A stretch of 64,000 nucleotides of DNA from SAR92 clade bacterium. GTDB taxonomy: Bacteria; Pseudomonadota; Gammaproteobacteria; Pseudomonadales; Porticoccaceae. The stretch lies in the NCBI GenBank assembly GCA_004211905.1, contig SHBP01000003.1:62001-126000 (forward strand), given 5' to 3'. Each line of letters opens with the position of its first letter. The first letter of the stretch is position 1. The notes under the pieces were generated by a model. The model was not told the DNA's origin, did not search any database, and saw nothing but the letters and a program-made list of their open reading frames with translations. Shown piece by piece: positions 40,895 to 52,119 of the stretch. The translations under genes were made by a program, and so were the position numbers.

Positions 40895-42220
40895 TTACTT
40901 TTTAATTCGATACTCTGCTGAGCGAGCATGGGCGGTCAAAGATTCTCCGCGCCCAAGAACTGATGCCAATTTGCCTAATTCTGATGCGCTCTGCTCAGAA
41001 CAATAAATTAACGAACTCCGCTTTTGGAAATCATACACCCCCAAGGGTGAGGAAAATCTTGCTGTGGCAGAGGTGGGCAACACATGATTTGGACCAGCGC
41101 AATAATCTCCCAGTGCTTCAGCGGTGTGGCGTCCCATGAATATAGCACCTGCATGATGAATACTCGACAACCAAGACTCGGGATCCTCCACCGACAGCTC
41201 CAAGTGTTCTGGTGCAATTCGGTTGGCAATTTCAGCGGCCTGTTCGGGGCTATCAACCAAAATCAGAGCACCTCTTTTAGCCAGTGATTTGGTAATAATT
41301 TCACTACGTTCCATCTCTGGAAGAAGAGTTGCCATAGATTCGTCTACTGCTCGAATAAAATCAGGATCCCAGGTCAGCAATATCGCTTGGGCATTTTCAT
41401 CGTGTTCAGCTTGAGAAAAAAGGTCCATTGCGATCCAATCAGGATTGGTTTTACCATCGCAAATGACAAGAATTTCACTCGGCCCTGCGACCATATCTAA
41501 CCCCACCGACCCAAAAACAAATCGCTTGGCGGTAGCAACATAGATATTTCCAGGCCCAACAATTTTATCAACTTTAGGGATTGTATCAGTGCCATAAGCC
41601 AGTGCAGCAATGGCTTGGGCACCACCAATGGTAAATACACGGTCTACACCGGCAATAGCAGCAGCAGCCAGCACTATGGGACTTAGCTCCCCCTCAGGCG
41701 CCGGCACCACCATAACGATCTCCTGAACTCCAGCCACTCGAGCTGGAATAGCATTCATTAAAACAGAAGATGGGTAGCTAGCCTTGCCTCCGGGCACATA
41801 AATACCTACGCGTTGCATAGGCATAACTTGTTGCCCTAAAATTGTGCCATCTGGCTCTTTATATTGCCAAGAATCCTGCAATTGATGTTGGTGATAATCC
41901 TCTATTCGCTGAGCCGATTTCTCAAGGGCCTGACGAGTCTGGTGATCTAGAGACGCAAGGGCTCTGCTCATCTCTTCTTGGCCTACACCAATCTGAGTGA
42001 TGTCACTGCAGCTTCGACGATCCAATCGATTGGTTAATTCAAGCAATGCGTCATCACCACTACTTCGAATATGACTAATAATCTCAATAACCGTTTTTTC
42101 AACAGCAGTATTCGACGCTATATCCCAAGCAATTAGCGAGTCTAATGTCTCATTAAATTCGGAATCGGTAGTCTTTAGGCGCGAAATCTTAACGCCTTGG
42201 TTACTGGTAGATATACTCAC
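40895..42220 (-). CDS. hisD: Histidinol dehydrogenase
   Basis: A 441-residue zinc enzyme catalysing the last two oxidations of histidine synthesis. Family segments [21 protein letters not shown]-like, [18 protein letters not shown] and GPNHVLPT contain the zinc and catalytic histidines and glutamate. It overlaps hisG by four bases (ATGA). Confidence 0.97.
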   Translation of the reverse strand: MSISTSNQGVKISRLKTTDSEFNETLDSLIAWDIASNTAVEKTVIEIISHIRSSGDDALLELTNRLDRRSCSDITQIGVGQEEMSRALASLDHQTRQALEKSAQRIEDYHQHQLQDSWQYKEPDGTILGQQVMPMQRVGIYVPGGKASYPSSVLMNAIPARVAGVQEIVMVVPAPEGELSPIVLAAAAIAGVDRVFTIGGAQAIAALAYGTDTIPKVDKIVGPGNIYVATAKRFVFGSVGLDMVAGPSEILVICDGKTNPDWIAMDLFSQAEHDENAQAILLTWDPDFIRAVDESMATLLPEMERSEIITKSLAKRGALILVDSPEQAAEIANRIAPEHLELSVEDPESWLSSIHHAGAIFMGRHTAEALGDYCAGPNHVLPTSATARFSSPLGVYDFQKRSSLIYCSEQSASELGKLASVLGRGESLTAHARSAEYRIKK

Positions 42221-42846
42221 AATTCAACTGCCTGACCGATTGCGTCTACGATCGACTGGATACTGCTAAATTTGGTTTTCATTGCCGCTTTATTAACAAT
42301 GAGTCTGGCACTGATGTCCGCAATCTCATCTCTAACCTCCAAACCATTAGCTTTTAATGTGTTGCCTGTATCAACAATATCAACAATTTCATGGGCGAGC
42401 TCTAATATCGGGGCCAGTTCCATGGCACCGTATAACTTAATAAGGTCGGCTTGTCTCCCCTGCTCAGCATAAAATTTGCGCGCAATATTGACGTACTTGG
42501 TTGCAACCCTAAGTCGGCCCTGATGGGAGGGAGCTCCTTTAGCTACAGCAGTCATAAGCTTGCAACGCGCAATACCAAGATCTAGGGGCTCATAGTATCC
42601 GTCGCCTTGGTGCTCTAGTAGTAAATCTTTACCTGCAACGCCGATATCTGCAGCACCGAACTGCACATAGGTAGCAACATCCGAACCTCTCAATATTAGC
42701 AGCCGAAGTTCAGCTCGATTGGTTTCAAACACTAGCTTACGGCTGGAAAAAATATCTTCCAGGGGCTCAATTCCTGCCTGATCTAATAACGGCAATGTTT
42801 CCTTTAAAATACGCCCTTTAGTAAGCGCTAAAGTAATCTGAGTCAT
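42217..42846 (-). CDS. hisG: ATP phosphoribosyltransferase, short form
   Basis: A 209-residue catalytic subunit starting histidine synthesis. The length lacks the about 80-residue regulatory ACT-like domain of the long (E. coli) form. Short HisG normally works with HisZ, which is not in this window. Motifs TKGRILKE and [15 protein letters not shown] (PRPP loop) are intact. It starts 51 bases after murA ends. Confidence 0.96.
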   Translation of the reverse strand: MTQITLALTKGRILKETLPLLDQAGIEPLEDIFSSRKLVFETNRAELRLLILRGSDVATYVQFGAADIGVAGKDLLLEHQGDGYYEPLDLGIARCKLMTAVAKGAPSHQGRLRVATKYVNIARKFYAEQGRQADLIKLYGAMELAPILELAHEIVDIVDTGNTLKANGLEVRDEIADISARLIVNKAAMKTKFSSIQSIVDAIGQAVEL

Positions 42847-42897
42847 GTCTGGTTAGCATCCTCAACTACAAAAATTTATGTATCAAATAAAGTTTAG

Positions 42898-44169
<1,272 letters not shown>

Positions 44170-44236
44170 TTAAAAAGAAAAATCGTTCTATAAATACAGC
44201 ATCTGCTAGGTAGTTTTTTACAGTCTAAAATTTGTA

Positions 44237-44476
44237 TTAACTACGATCCTGCCACTCTTGTTGAGTAAATAACTTCATATTGACCGCATGGATAGCCCCA
44301 GACGATATCTGGTCATTTAAAACCGCATACACTAACTGCTGGCGCTGTACCGCGCGCTTCCCTTCGAAAAAATCACCTACTGCGACGATGTTGAAATGAT
44401 TTCCCTGGCTTTCAACTTGAACCTCACAATCAATTAATGTGGACTCTAGTAAACTTTTAATCTCTTCAAGATCCAT
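44237..44476 (-). CDS. ibaG: BolA-family protein IbaG
   Basis: A 79-residue BolA/IbaG protein with the conserved FEGKRAVQRQQLVYAVL and IHAVNMKLFT segments. IbaG/BolA proteins pair with monothiol glutaredoxins such as GrxD (encoded at 6677-7012) to carry Fe-S clusters. The murA neighbour is standard. Between mlaC and ibaG, the STAS-domain gene mlaB usual in this operon is absent: only 22 bases separate them. Confidence 0.93.
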   Translation of the reverse strand: MDLEEIKSLLESTLIDCEVQVESQGNHFNIVAVGDFFEGKRAVQRQQLVYAVLNDQISSGAIHAVNMKLFTQQEWQDRS

Positions 44477-44498
44477 TCTTTTCTCTCACATTCTTTAA

Positions 44499-45146
44499 CT
44501 ATTTACTTATAAGCCATCCATCGATAACTTTATCGATGTCATCGGAGGATTTGCGGGCCGCATTTTGGAACTGACTCGAGAAAGTTTTACTTAAATTTAT
44601 CCCATTTAAAGTCACATTAACGACATTCCACTCGCCGGTTTTTCTCTTTTTTGCCATCAAATAATTGAGTGGATATACTGCTGTCGCACCCCGAATCTCT
44701 TGCTTTACAATAACGACTCTCTTTTCGTCAGGTAACACCTGCCTGTTTACTAAAACAATCTTCTCATCGCCATAACTCATCAAACCGCGACCATAAGTTT
44801 CTACCAAACCTTCTCGAAAAACCCCAACAAATCGATCGCGCTGCTCTCTTGTTGATAATTTCACGTATTTTTTTCCCATGACCTTTTTTGCCACATAATC
44901 AAAATCAACAAAAGGGGTCATGAGATTATTTAGCGCACTAAAGTAGGATTTCTCATTCCGAGGGTACTGGCCTTTGTGGTCAGCAATAATGGTTAGTAAT
45001 TCGCTCGTCATTGTTTCAATATTATCAAACGGATCTTGCTTACTTGCTACGGTTTGGGCAGACATTTGCGCACCAACTAACGGCGAGAAACTCAATATCA
45101 CTAAGCACAACCCTAGGGTTCTACTAAATACACTCAATTTGTTCAT
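44499..45146 (-). CDS. mlaC: Periplasmic phospholipid-binding protein MlaC
   Basis: A 215-residue protein. The signal peptide is followed by FSPLVGAQ, with cleavage probably near residue 25. The MlaC/Ttg2 fold is recognised from FDYVAKKVMGKKY, RDRFVGVFREGLVETYGRGL and INLSKTF. MlaC shuttles phospholipids between the outer-membrane MlaA and inner-membrane MlaFEDB. ATG 45146 gives a normal signal peptide; a TTG at 45158 is less likely. No mlaF, mlaE or mlaD lies upstream; the next gene is divergent yrbG. Confidence 0.93.
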   Translation of the reverse strand: MNKLSVFSRTLGLCLVILSFSPLVGAQMSAQTVASKQDPFDNIETMTSELLTIIADHKGQYPRNEKSYFSALNNLMTPFVDFDYVAKKVMGKKYVKLSTREQRDRFVGVFREGLVETYGRGLMSYGDEKIVLVNRQVLPDEKRVVIVKQEIRGATAVYPLNYLMAKKRKTGEWNVVNVTLNGINLSKTFSSQFQNAARKSSDDIDKVIDGWLISK

Positions 45147-45300
45147 AAAATAGTCCAATTATTAAATCCTTTAACACCACTTTGTATCGATAATCCATGA
45201 AAAATAACTTTCTTAAAAACACTGCTGACTTTTGGAGTCGCGCACTATACCATTCCTGAGTGGTTGAATAAACAAAATGCACCCTGGCTGCGGAGAGCTT

Positions 45301-46299
45301 ATGCCTGCAATTTATATATCCATACTCGCTTTAATTGCAGGTCTCTTGGGCTTGGTTTGGGGTGCTGATAAATTCGTTAACGGCAGTGTTGGTGTAGCTC
45401 GAAGTTTTGGCATCTCATCACTAGTTATTGGACTAACTGTTGTCTCAATAGGCACGTCAGCCCCTGAGATCATCGTTTCAATTAATGCGGCGTTGAAAAA
45501 TTCAGGTGGTTTAGCCGTTGGTAATGCCATTGGTTCAAATTTAGCCAATATTGGTTTAGTACTTGGCATCACAGCCATCGTCGCGCCTATTCCCATACAA
45601 AAGCATCTTTTACGAGAAGAAAGCCCGATACTCATACTTATTACCGCCTTAGCTGGACTCTGCCTTTACGATGGACAGCTAGATCGCGGGGAAAGCCTTG
45701 CCCTTGGTTTCTTGGTTATCCCACTATTGATCATTGTTGTGAAATACAAGAAGAGCCAACCAGATGCGGATGTAGAAACTCATATAGGCACTGAGTCAAT
45801 CAAGGAAACCTCCTTAAAAAGCTCTGGACTATGGCTGATTATTGGTTTGGCCGCGCTACTTATTAGTGCTGAAATCACTGTCTGGGGCGCAAAAGATATC
45901 GCCCGCTATTTTGGTGTCAGCGATCTTATAATTGGATTGACGGTTATCGCCATTGGGACTAGCCTGCCAGAATTAGCCGCGTCTATTATGAGTGCTCTAA
46001 GAGGTCACCATGATATAGCAGTAGGGAATATTTTCGGCTCAAATTTATTTAACATACTACTGGTTATGGCCACAGCAGGAGCTATTGCGCCAATGAATCT
46101 AACTCAAGAAGTGTTCACTCGAGATTATCTTTCTCTAGCGGCGATGACGCTGTTAATGGTTATAATACTTGCTGTTTCACTTGCAAAAGGGAAACGTAGA
46201 AACACAGGCGCACACCTTTCTAGAACTGTCGGCGTTATTTTGTTATCGGGATACTGTTGCTACTATCTTTTGTTATGGCCATCTATGATGGCCGGCTAG
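45301..46299 (+). CDS. yrbG: Calcium/sodium antiporter of the CaCA family (YrbG)
   Basis: A 332-residue membrane protein with ten predicted helices in two inverted repeats. Each carries the ion-binding alpha motif: GTSAPEIIVSINAAL with GNAIGSNLANI, and GTSLPELAASIMSAL with GNIFGSNLFNI. Cation specificity in YrbG is not settled. ATG 45301 is preceded by GGAG; an upstream ATG at 45277 lacks such a site. It heads the yrbG-kdsD-kdsC-lptCAB order seen in E. coli. Confidence 0.94.
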   Translation: MPAIYISILALIAGLLGLVWGADKFVNGSVGVARSFGISSLVIGLTVVSIGTSAPEIIVSINAALKNSGGLAVGNAIGSNLANIGLVLGITAIVAPIPIQKHLLREESPILILITALAGLCLYDGQLDRGESLALGFLVIPLLIIVVKYKKSQPDADVETHIGTESIKETSLKSSGLWLIIGLAALLISAEITVWGAKDIARYFGVSDLIIGLTVIAIGTSLPELAASIMSALRGHHDIAVGNIFGSNLFNILLVMATAGAIAPMNLTQEVFTRDYLSLAAMTLLMVIILAVSLAKGKRRNTGAHLSRTVGVILLSGYCCYYLLLWPSMMAG

Positions 46300-46302
46300 T
46301 GA

Positions 46303-46332
46303 TTACCTGAGAAGACGTTTTCGTCATATAAT
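46303..46332 (+). promoter_or_regulatory. Possible promoter for kdsD-kdsC-lptCAB
   Basis: Consensus TATAAT at 46327-46332, with TTACCT (3 of 6) 18 bases upstream, in the 74-base yrbG-kdsD gap. The -10 is good, the -35 poor. Confidence 0.35.
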
Positions 46333-46373
46333 GCATAATAAGAAATTTTGAACTATAACGAGCGCATTCCGAA

Positions 46374-47336
46374 ATGATCGATTTTATTGAATCAGGCCTT
46401 CGCACTATTAAGATGGAAGTTGAAGCAGTTGGACTTCTATCGTCTCGTGTAGATCAGCAATTTAGCATTGCTTGTGAAACAATTTTGGCATGTCAGGGGC
46501 GTGTGATTGTGACCGGAATGGGTAAATCAGGACATATCGGTAACAAAATTGCTGCGACCCTCGCCAGTACCGGTACTCCTGCATTTTTTGTTCATCCTGG
46601 TGAAGCTAGCCATGGCGATCTTGGTATGATCACAAAGGCTGATGTGGTCATAGCGATATCGAATTCAGGCAATACGAATGAAATCGTGACACTTCTTCCT
46701 CTGATCGCTCGATTAGGTATTCCCATGATTAGCATGACAGGAGACAAGCATTCGCAACTGGCTAAAGCGGCCTGTGCAAACCTTGATGTTTCCGTCACTA
46801 TTGAAGCTTGCCCTCTTAATTTGGCACCGACAACAAGTACTACTGTTACCCTAGTAATGGGAGATGCTCTAGCAATCGCTCTTTTGGAGGCTCGCGGCTT
46901 TAACGCAGAAGATTTTGCGTTCTCTCACCCTAGTGGAGCCTTGGGTCGAAAACTGTTATTGCGGGTTAAAGATATCATGCACAAAGGTGATCAAATTCCA
47001 GTCGTGAACGCTGATAAGACACTACAGGATGCGCTGATTGAGATGACCCAAAAAGGCCTAGGCATGACAACAATAATGTCAGATGACGCCAAGCTGGTGG
47101 GTATCTTTACTGATGGTGATTTACGACGCATCATAGATCTCAAGATAGACTTTGCTACCACTTCGATCTCTGATGTTATGTCGGCAAATCCTAAGACAAT
47201 CCCCCAAAACATGCTTGCCGCAGAAGCGCTAACCATTATGGAAACGGCTTCAATAACAGCTCTAATTGTGGAAGAGAAAGACCATATTGCTGGCGTCTTG
47301 CACCTGCATGACATCCTAAGAGCGGGAGTAATTTAA
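46374..47336 (+). CDS. kdsD: D-arabinose 5-phosphate isomerase
   Basis: A 320-residue enzyme making arabinose-5-phosphate for Kdo of LPS. The N-terminal SIS domain (about 35-175) has VTGMGKSGHIGNKIAATLAS and ISNSGNTNE. Two CBS domains follow (about 205-320). The stop overlaps the kdsC start by one base (TAATG). Confidence 0.96.
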   Translation: MIDFIESGLRTIKMEVEAVGLLSSRVDQQFSIACETILACQGRVIVTGMGKSGHIGNKIAATLASTGTPAFFVHPGEASHGDLGMITKADVVIAISNSGNTNEIVTLLPLIARLGIPMISMTGDKHSQLAKAACANLDVSVTIEACPLNLAPTTSTTVTLVMGDALAIALLEARGFNAEDFAFSHPSGALGRKLLLRVKDIMHKGDQIPVVNADKTLQDALIEMTQKGLGMTTIMSDDAKLVGIFTDGDLRRIIDLKIDFATTSISDVMSANPKTIPQNMLAAEALTIMETASITALIVEEKDHIAGVLHLHDILRAGVI

Positions 47337-47869
47337 TGAGTGCAAGTCCAAAGTCAGTCATAGATGCTGCACAAAAAATTAAGCTTCTTTTACTCGATGT
47401 AGACGGCGTACTCACGGATGGAAAACTCTACTATGGCAATAGTGGTGAGGAAATGAAGGGATTTGATATTCAAGATGGTCTTGGCATAAAACTCTTACAA
47501 AAAGGCAACATTCAAGTTGGTATTATTACAGGCAGGATGTCTTCCCTACTGCAAAGACGAGCCGATGAATTAGGTATCAACCCTGTGATCCAAGGTCGTG
47601 AGGATAAATTAACCGTCTTAAATGAATTACTGCCATCCTTGGACATAACTCTCGATGAAATTGCTTTTATAGGAGACGATTTACCTGACCTTGCGGTGAT
47701 CAAAAAAGTAGGTTTAGGTATCACTGTAGCGAATGCTAGTAGCACTTTAGCCGCAAAGGCTGATTGGCAGACGGCCTGCACTGGCGGCAATGGCGCAGTG
47801 CGTGAAGTTGCAGAAATGATACTTACCGCACAGGGAAAGTTCAGTGAAATTGTGAGGCAATACCAATGA
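47336..47869 (+). CDS. kdsC: 3-deoxy-D-manno-octulosonate 8-phosphate phosphatase
   Basis: A 177-residue HAD phosphatase. The catalytic aspartates are in LLLDVDGVLTDG, and IGDDLPDL completes the site. It releases Kdo from Kdo-8-phosphate. It overlaps kdsD by one base and lptC by four. Confidence 0.96.
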   Translation: MSASPKSVIDAAQKIKLLLLDVDGVLTDGKLYYGNSGEEMKGFDIQDGLGIKLLQKGNIQVGIITGRMSSLLQRRADELGINPVIQGREDKLTVLNELLPSLDITLDEIAFIGDDLPDLAVIKKVGLGITVANASSTLAAKADWQTACTGGNGAVREVAEMILTAQGKFSEIVRQYQ

Positions 47870-48444
47870 TTCGCCAATCTTTCATTGGCATTACCCTAGT
47901 AGTCATCATTAGTTGGTTTTTAGTTGTTTGGGATTCTCCTCCTGAGTCTTTTATACGTAAAAATAATTCTCAATTGGTTCAAGAACCAAGTGTTGACAGT
48001 TACATGACAACAATGACAAGTCAGCGTTTCTCTGACAATGGAAATGAATTATTTATCTTAACTTCATCCAAAATGGAACTATTGTCTGGAGAGACCCAAT
48101 TGCATTTATCGGCTCCTCGCTTTGTCTCTCGAATAGGTAATTTGGAGCAGCGTGAAGAAAAAGGTGTTTCTTTTGTTGCTAATTCAGGAACACTGTCAGC
48201 AGATGGCAGTAAGTTGGCCTTGAATGGAGATGTTGTGGCGTTTATCAACGGCATCAGCCAGCAGAGTACCTTAACCTCGAATAATCTTAGCTACAACTCG
48301 GCGCGCATGACCGTTACAACGGATGGAGGTTTTAAATTAGTGTCCCCTGAGCTAACGTTATCCGGCACCGGCTTAAATGCAAATCTTGATAAAGAAATAT
48401 TTAGAATAAACTCCAAAGTACGTGCAACTCATGATGCTATTTAG
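47866..48444 (+). CDS. lptC: LPS export ABC transporter periplasmic protein LptC
   Basis: A 192-residue protein with one N-terminal membrane helix (about 5-22) and a periplasmic beta-jellyroll (OstA-type repeats such as LALNGDVVAFI and LTSNNLSYNSARMTVTTDG). It links LptBFG to LptA. lptF and lptG are normally elsewhere in the genome. It overlaps kdsC by four bases and lptA by about fourteen. Confidence 0.93.
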   Translation: MIRQSFIGITLVVIISWFLVVWDSPPESFIRKNNSQLVQEPSVDSYMTTMTSQRFSDNGNELFILTSSKMELLSGETQLHLSAPRFVSRIGNLEQREEKGVSFVANSGTLSADGSKLALNGDVVAFINGISQQSTLTSNNLSYNSARMTVTTDGGFKLVSPELTLSGTGLNANLDKEIFRINSKVRATHDAI

Positions 48445-48994
48445 AAAACTACTGATTTTTTTTATTGTGGCCCACTGCTGTATGGCCTCGGCACTCTCGA
48501 GTGATCGCGCTCAACCCATTTCGGTTTCTGCAGACTATGCTGAACGCAATGAATTAACAGGCCTAACTCAGTATCGCGGTAACGTCATTATTAGGCAGGG
48601 AAGTATTTTGATTGATGCTGAGGAAGTCACAATCCACTACGAGGGCGACACGGTGAGTCGGATTTTGTGTTTAGGATCACCTGCTAGTTACCAGCAAGTC
48701 TCGCTCGATGATATTACACTTGTTATAGCTAAAGCCGAGACCATTGAGTATCTCTTGATCAACGATATTATTAATCTAAAAACTAATGCTTCTCTAGCTC
48801 GAAATGGTACCTTTATCAAAGGTGATACCATCAACTATGATTTGGCTAAAGGAACGTGGAAAGCTAAGGGCGATGATCAAAGTGATCAAAAACGAATACA
48901 GCTTGTTATTCCTCCTTTTAAGCAGACTGGGACAGCAATGGATGAGCCTGTCAGGACTGGAGCATCCTTAGAAAATCTCGAGGAAACAAGCTGA
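48431..48994 (+). CDS. lptA: LPS transport periplasmic protein LptA
   Basis: A 187-residue protein: signal peptide to about residue 22 (cleavage after ASALS likely), then OstA-like repeats beginning [24 protein letters not shown]. It forms the periplasmic LPS bridge between LptC and LptD. Two adjacent ATGs (48431, 48434) lie inside lptC; a GTG at 48422 is less likely. The stop overlaps the lptB start by one base. Confidence 0.93.
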   Translation: MMLFRKLLIFFIVAHCCMASALSSDRAQPISVSADYAERNELTGLTQYRGNVIIRQGSILIDAEEVTIHYEGDTVSRILCLGSPASYQQVSLDDITLVIAKAETIEYLLINDIINLKTNASLARNGTFIKGDTINYDLAKGTWKAKGDDQSDQKRIQLVIPPFKQTGTAMDEPVRTGASLENLEETS

Positions 48995-49719
48995 TGGCTA
49001 CCTTGGAAGCTAGAAACCTGGCTAAATCATACGCAAAAAAGCCTGTTGTTAGGGACGTCTCTTTATCCGTAAAGCAGGGAGAAATTGTTGGTCTGTTAGG
49101 CCCCAATGGAGCAGGTAAAACTACATGCTTTTATATGATTATTGGATTAGTTTCTCAAGATGGCGGCACTGTTCGTATTGATGATGAGGATATAACTTCA
49201 CTACCAATGCATGGGCGAGCCCGCAGGGGCCTGGGCTATTTACCGCAAGAACCTTCGATCTTCAGAGCAATGAGCGTTGAAGATAATGTCTTAGCTATAC
49301 TAGAAACAAGAAAGGACTTAACACGTAATGAGCGGCAAGAGATCCTGAAAACTCTACTCAATGAATTTCATATCTCCCATCTTGCTAAAAGTACTGGTAT
49401 GAGTTTATCAGGAGGAGAGCGAAGAAGAGTTGAGATTGCTCGAGCACTGGCTGCCAACCCTCAATTTGTTTTACTTGATGAACCCTTTGCTGGTGTCGAT
49501 CCTATTTCTGTAAACGATATTAAAGATATTATTCGCCATCTTCGTGACAAAGGTATTGGAGTGCTGATAACTGATCATAATGTCAGAGAAACTCTGGATA
49601 TATGCGAACACGCATATATTATTGGTGAAGGCCATGTTATCGCAGAGGGATCTACAGAACATATTTTGAATGACAAAAAAGTCAGACAAACCTATCTTGG
49701 CGAACACTTTACTCTATAA
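48994..49719 (+). CDS. lptB: LPS export ABC transporter ATP-binding protein LptB
   Basis: A 241-residue ABC ATPase powering LPS extraction by LptFG. Walker A GPNGAGKT is near 36-43; signature [16 protein letters not shown] and Walker [13 protein letters not shown] are intact. It overlaps lptA by one base (TGATG). Confidence 0.98.
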   Translation: MATLEARNLAKSYAKKPVVRDVSLSVKQGEIVGLLGPNGAGKTTCFYMIIGLVSQDGGTVRIDDEDITSLPMHGRARRGLGYLPQEPSIFRAMSVEDNVLAILETRKDLTRNERQEILKTLLNEFHISHLAKSTGMSLSGGERRRVEIARALAANPQFVLLDEPFAGVDPISVNDIKDIIRHLRDKGIGVLITDHNVRETLDICEHAYIIGEGHVIAEGSTEHILNDKKVRQTYLGEHFTL

Positions 49720-49807
49720 AAATAGTCTTTTTTGCATTATTGCATTGCCACATCAGTAGTTTCGGCACTAAACTTGCTTCTTTAACTAAAGCGTAAACAG
49801 TTACTCT

Positions 49808-51331
49808 ATGCGTCCAGGCTTACAATTAAAATTTAGCCAGCAGCTGACAATGACCCCTCAATTGCAGCAAGCAATCAAGTTGCTGCAATTATCCACTATT
49901 GAATTAAGTCAAGAAATTACAGAACAACTTTACAGTAATCCTCTGCTGGAAGTGGATGAAGAGACCAATAATCCTGGAACCTCAAAATCAGATGAGGAAT
50001 CTTCGGATTCGCAAGACACCACTACCATAGATTTAAATGCTGATGACTCTGATACACAACAAGCCGCAACGGATGCAACTGACAAACCCATCACAGATGA
50101 CGAATCAGACTCTGACTGGACCACAGAAAAAACTGCTGACCTACCTGTTGATGCGAGTTGGGAGGAAAGTTTTAACACCTCTACCCCCGCTTCAACTGGT
50201 AATGAAGAGGGTAACTGGGAGCAGGTTTATCATGTCACTGAATCACTTCAAGATCACTTGTTATGGCAACTCAACTTAACGCCTTTCTCTCAACGTGATA
50301 AACAGATAGCTGAAGCATATATAGATGCAATTGAACCCTCAGGCATGATTAGCGACAATCTATCGGATATTCTCTCCCACCATCATGCCAAAGATACCGA
50401 TGACCCAATCGAGGATGACGAATTACTAGCCGTGTTGCATCGCCTCCAACAGTTCGATCCTCCCGGTATTTTTGGTAGGGATGTGAGAGAGTGCCTACTT
50501 ATCCAGCTTAATCAATTGTCGAATAAAACTCCCTTTATCGCGCAAGCAATTAGACTTGTATCTGATTTTTTAACAGATATTGCTTCCATTGATTTAGCCA
50601 GTTTGGCTAAAAAAACACGCTATTCTGTTGAAGAGTTACAAGGTACGCTCAAATTAATAAGAAGCTTGAATCCCCGCCCGGGTGAATCAATATCTGTTAA
50701 TGATGCTGAATATATCGCTCCGGATGCCTATGTTGAAAAAATATCGGGGCGCTGGAAAGTCAGGCTAAATGATTCTAATGTTCCACGCTTAAAAATTAAT
50801 ACCGCCTATTCAGACCTAATTAAACGCTCAGACAATAGTGATCAAAATCAATACTTAAAGGATAATTTGGCGGAAGCACGTTGGTTTCTGCGGAGTATTG
50901 AAAGTCGAAATGATACATTAATGCGTGTTGCCATAACGATTGTAGAGCTTCAGCAGGGTTTTTTAGATCACGGCCCTATAGCGATGAAACCGATGGTCTT
51001 ATCAGATATTGCGGTGAAATTGGAATTACATGAATCAACAATTTCGCGGGTGACCACGGCTAAATATTTGGCTACGCCTCAAGGAGTTTTCGAACTAAAA
51101 TATTTTTTCTCAAGCCATGTTGGCACTTCAGCTGGAGGAGAGTTTTCATCAACCGCAGTTTGCGCTATTCTAAAAGCTCTAATAAACGCAGAGAACCCGT
51201 CAAAGCCATTAAGCGATAATAAATTAATGGCTCTATTGGAGGAACAAGGTATCCAAGTTGCAAGACGAACGGTTGCCAAATATCGTGAAAGTTTAGGTAT
51301 ACCTTCGTCAAGTCAGAGGAAACGATTTTAA
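49808..51331 (+). CDS. rpoN: RNA polymerase sigma-54 factor
   Basis: A 507-residue sigma-54. The glutamine-rich region I at 1-50 (LKFSQQLTMTPQLQQAIKLLQL) takes activator input. A very acidic region II follows (about 55-140, longer in D/E/T than average), then the core-binding domain, a helix-turn-helix near 390, and the RpoN box ARRTVAKYRESLGIP near the C-terminus. It is followed by hpf, ptsN, rapZ and ptsO in the classical order. Confidence 0.98.
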   Translation: MRPGLQLKFSQQLTMTPQLQQAIKLLQLSTIELSQEITEQLYSNPLLEVDEETNNPGTSKSDEESSDSQDTTTIDLNADDSDTQQAATDATDKPITDDESDSDWTTEKTADLPVDASWEESFNTSTPASTGNEEGNWEQVYHVTESLQDHLLWQLNLTPFSQRDKQIAEAYIDAIEPSGMISDNLSDILSHHHAKDTDDPIEDDELLAVLHRLQQFDPPGIFGRDVRECLLIQLNQLSNKTPFIAQAIRLVSDFLTDIASIDLASLAKKTRYSVEELQGTLKLIRSLNPRPGESISVNDAEYIAPDAYVEKISGRWKVRLNDSNVPRLKINTAYSDLIKRSDNSDQNQYLKDNLAEARWFLRSIESRNDTLMRVAITIVELQQGFLDHGPIAMKPMVLSDIAVKLELHESTISRVTTAKYLATPQGVFELKYFFSSHVGTSAGGEFSSTAVCAILKALINAENPSKPLSDNKLMALLEEQGIQVARRTVAKYRESLGIPSSSQRKRF

Positions 51332-51355
51332 AATGCTAATTGAAAGGAGTACTAC

Positions 51356-51643
51356 ATGCAGATGACTATAAGTGGGCACCATCTAGAGATTACAGATCCA
51401 ATTAGAGACTACGTTACCAATAAATTGTCCAAACTAGAGAGGCATTACGAACAAATAACAAGCACCTCAGTAATACTGACAGTGGAAAAGTTGCGACAAA
51501 AAGCTGAGGCAACTGTTCATGTCACTGGGGCGGAGCTGTTTGCAATTTCGGAACATGAAGATATGTATGCCGCTATCGACTCTCTATCGGATAAGTTGGA
51601 TAGACAACTCATAAAGCACAAAGAAAAACATCGAGGCCATTGA
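51356..51643 (+). CDS. hpf: Ribosome hibernation promoting factor, short form
   Basis: A 95-residue HPF/YfiA-family protein (ITDPIRDYVTNKLSKLERHY, then DMYAAIDSLSDKLDRQLIKHKEK). The short form promotes 100S dimers together with RMF in gammaproteobacteria. AAAGGAG eleven bases before ATG 51356 is a good ribosome site. It lies 24 bases after rpoN. Confidence 0.96.
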   Translation: MQMTISGHHLEITDPIRDYVTNKLSKLERHYEQITSTSVILTVEKLRQKAEATVHVTGAELFAISEHEDMYAAIDSLSDKLDRQLIKHKEKHRGH

Positions 51644-51651
51644 AGCAATAA

Positions 51652-52119
51652 ATGAAAATAAATGATGTATTGACCCATGCTACCACCCAAAGTGGGTTGC
51701 CTTGGTCAAGCAAAAAGCGAGTTCTTGAAAACCTTTCTTCCCTAATAAGTGATTATTTAGGTGGCAATGAAGAACAGACTGATAGCCTCTTCCATAGTTT
51801 TGTAGCAAGGGAAAAATTAGGCAGTACTGCTATCGGCGATGGAGTGGCTATCCCTCATTGCCGCGCGCCTGGCTTCAAGAGAATACATGGCTGCTTAATT
51901 ACTCTTAAAACCCCAGTTGACTTCGATGCCTTCGATGATAAACCTGTTGATTTAGTTTTTGCGCTGATAGTCCCCGAGGAGAAAAATGATGAACATTTGG
52001 CGACGCTGGCAAGAATTGCAGCGTTGATGCAAAAGGATGAATCCCGTCAAAAACTGCGAGAATGCAGAACAAATCACGACCTTTATGAAACTGCTTTAGC
52101 TCTAGAGCGATCTAGTTAA
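51652..52119 (+). CDS. ptsN: PTS IIA-like nitrogen-regulatory protein PtsN
   Basis: A 155-residue EIIA-Ntr. The phosphorylated histidine is H69 in GVAIPHCRAPG. It receives phosphate from EI-Ntr (ptsP, not in window) through the NPr protein encoded just downstream, and regulates potassium and other transport systems in enterobacteria. The stop overlaps the rapZ start by one base. Confidence 0.96.
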   Translation: MKINDVLTHATTQSGLPWSSKKRVLENLSSLISDYLGGNEEQTDSLFHSFVAREKLGSTAIGDGVAIPHCRAPGFKRIHGCLITLKTPVDFDAFDDKPVDLVFALIVPEEKNDEHLATLARIAALMQKDESRQKLRECRTNHDLYETALALERSS

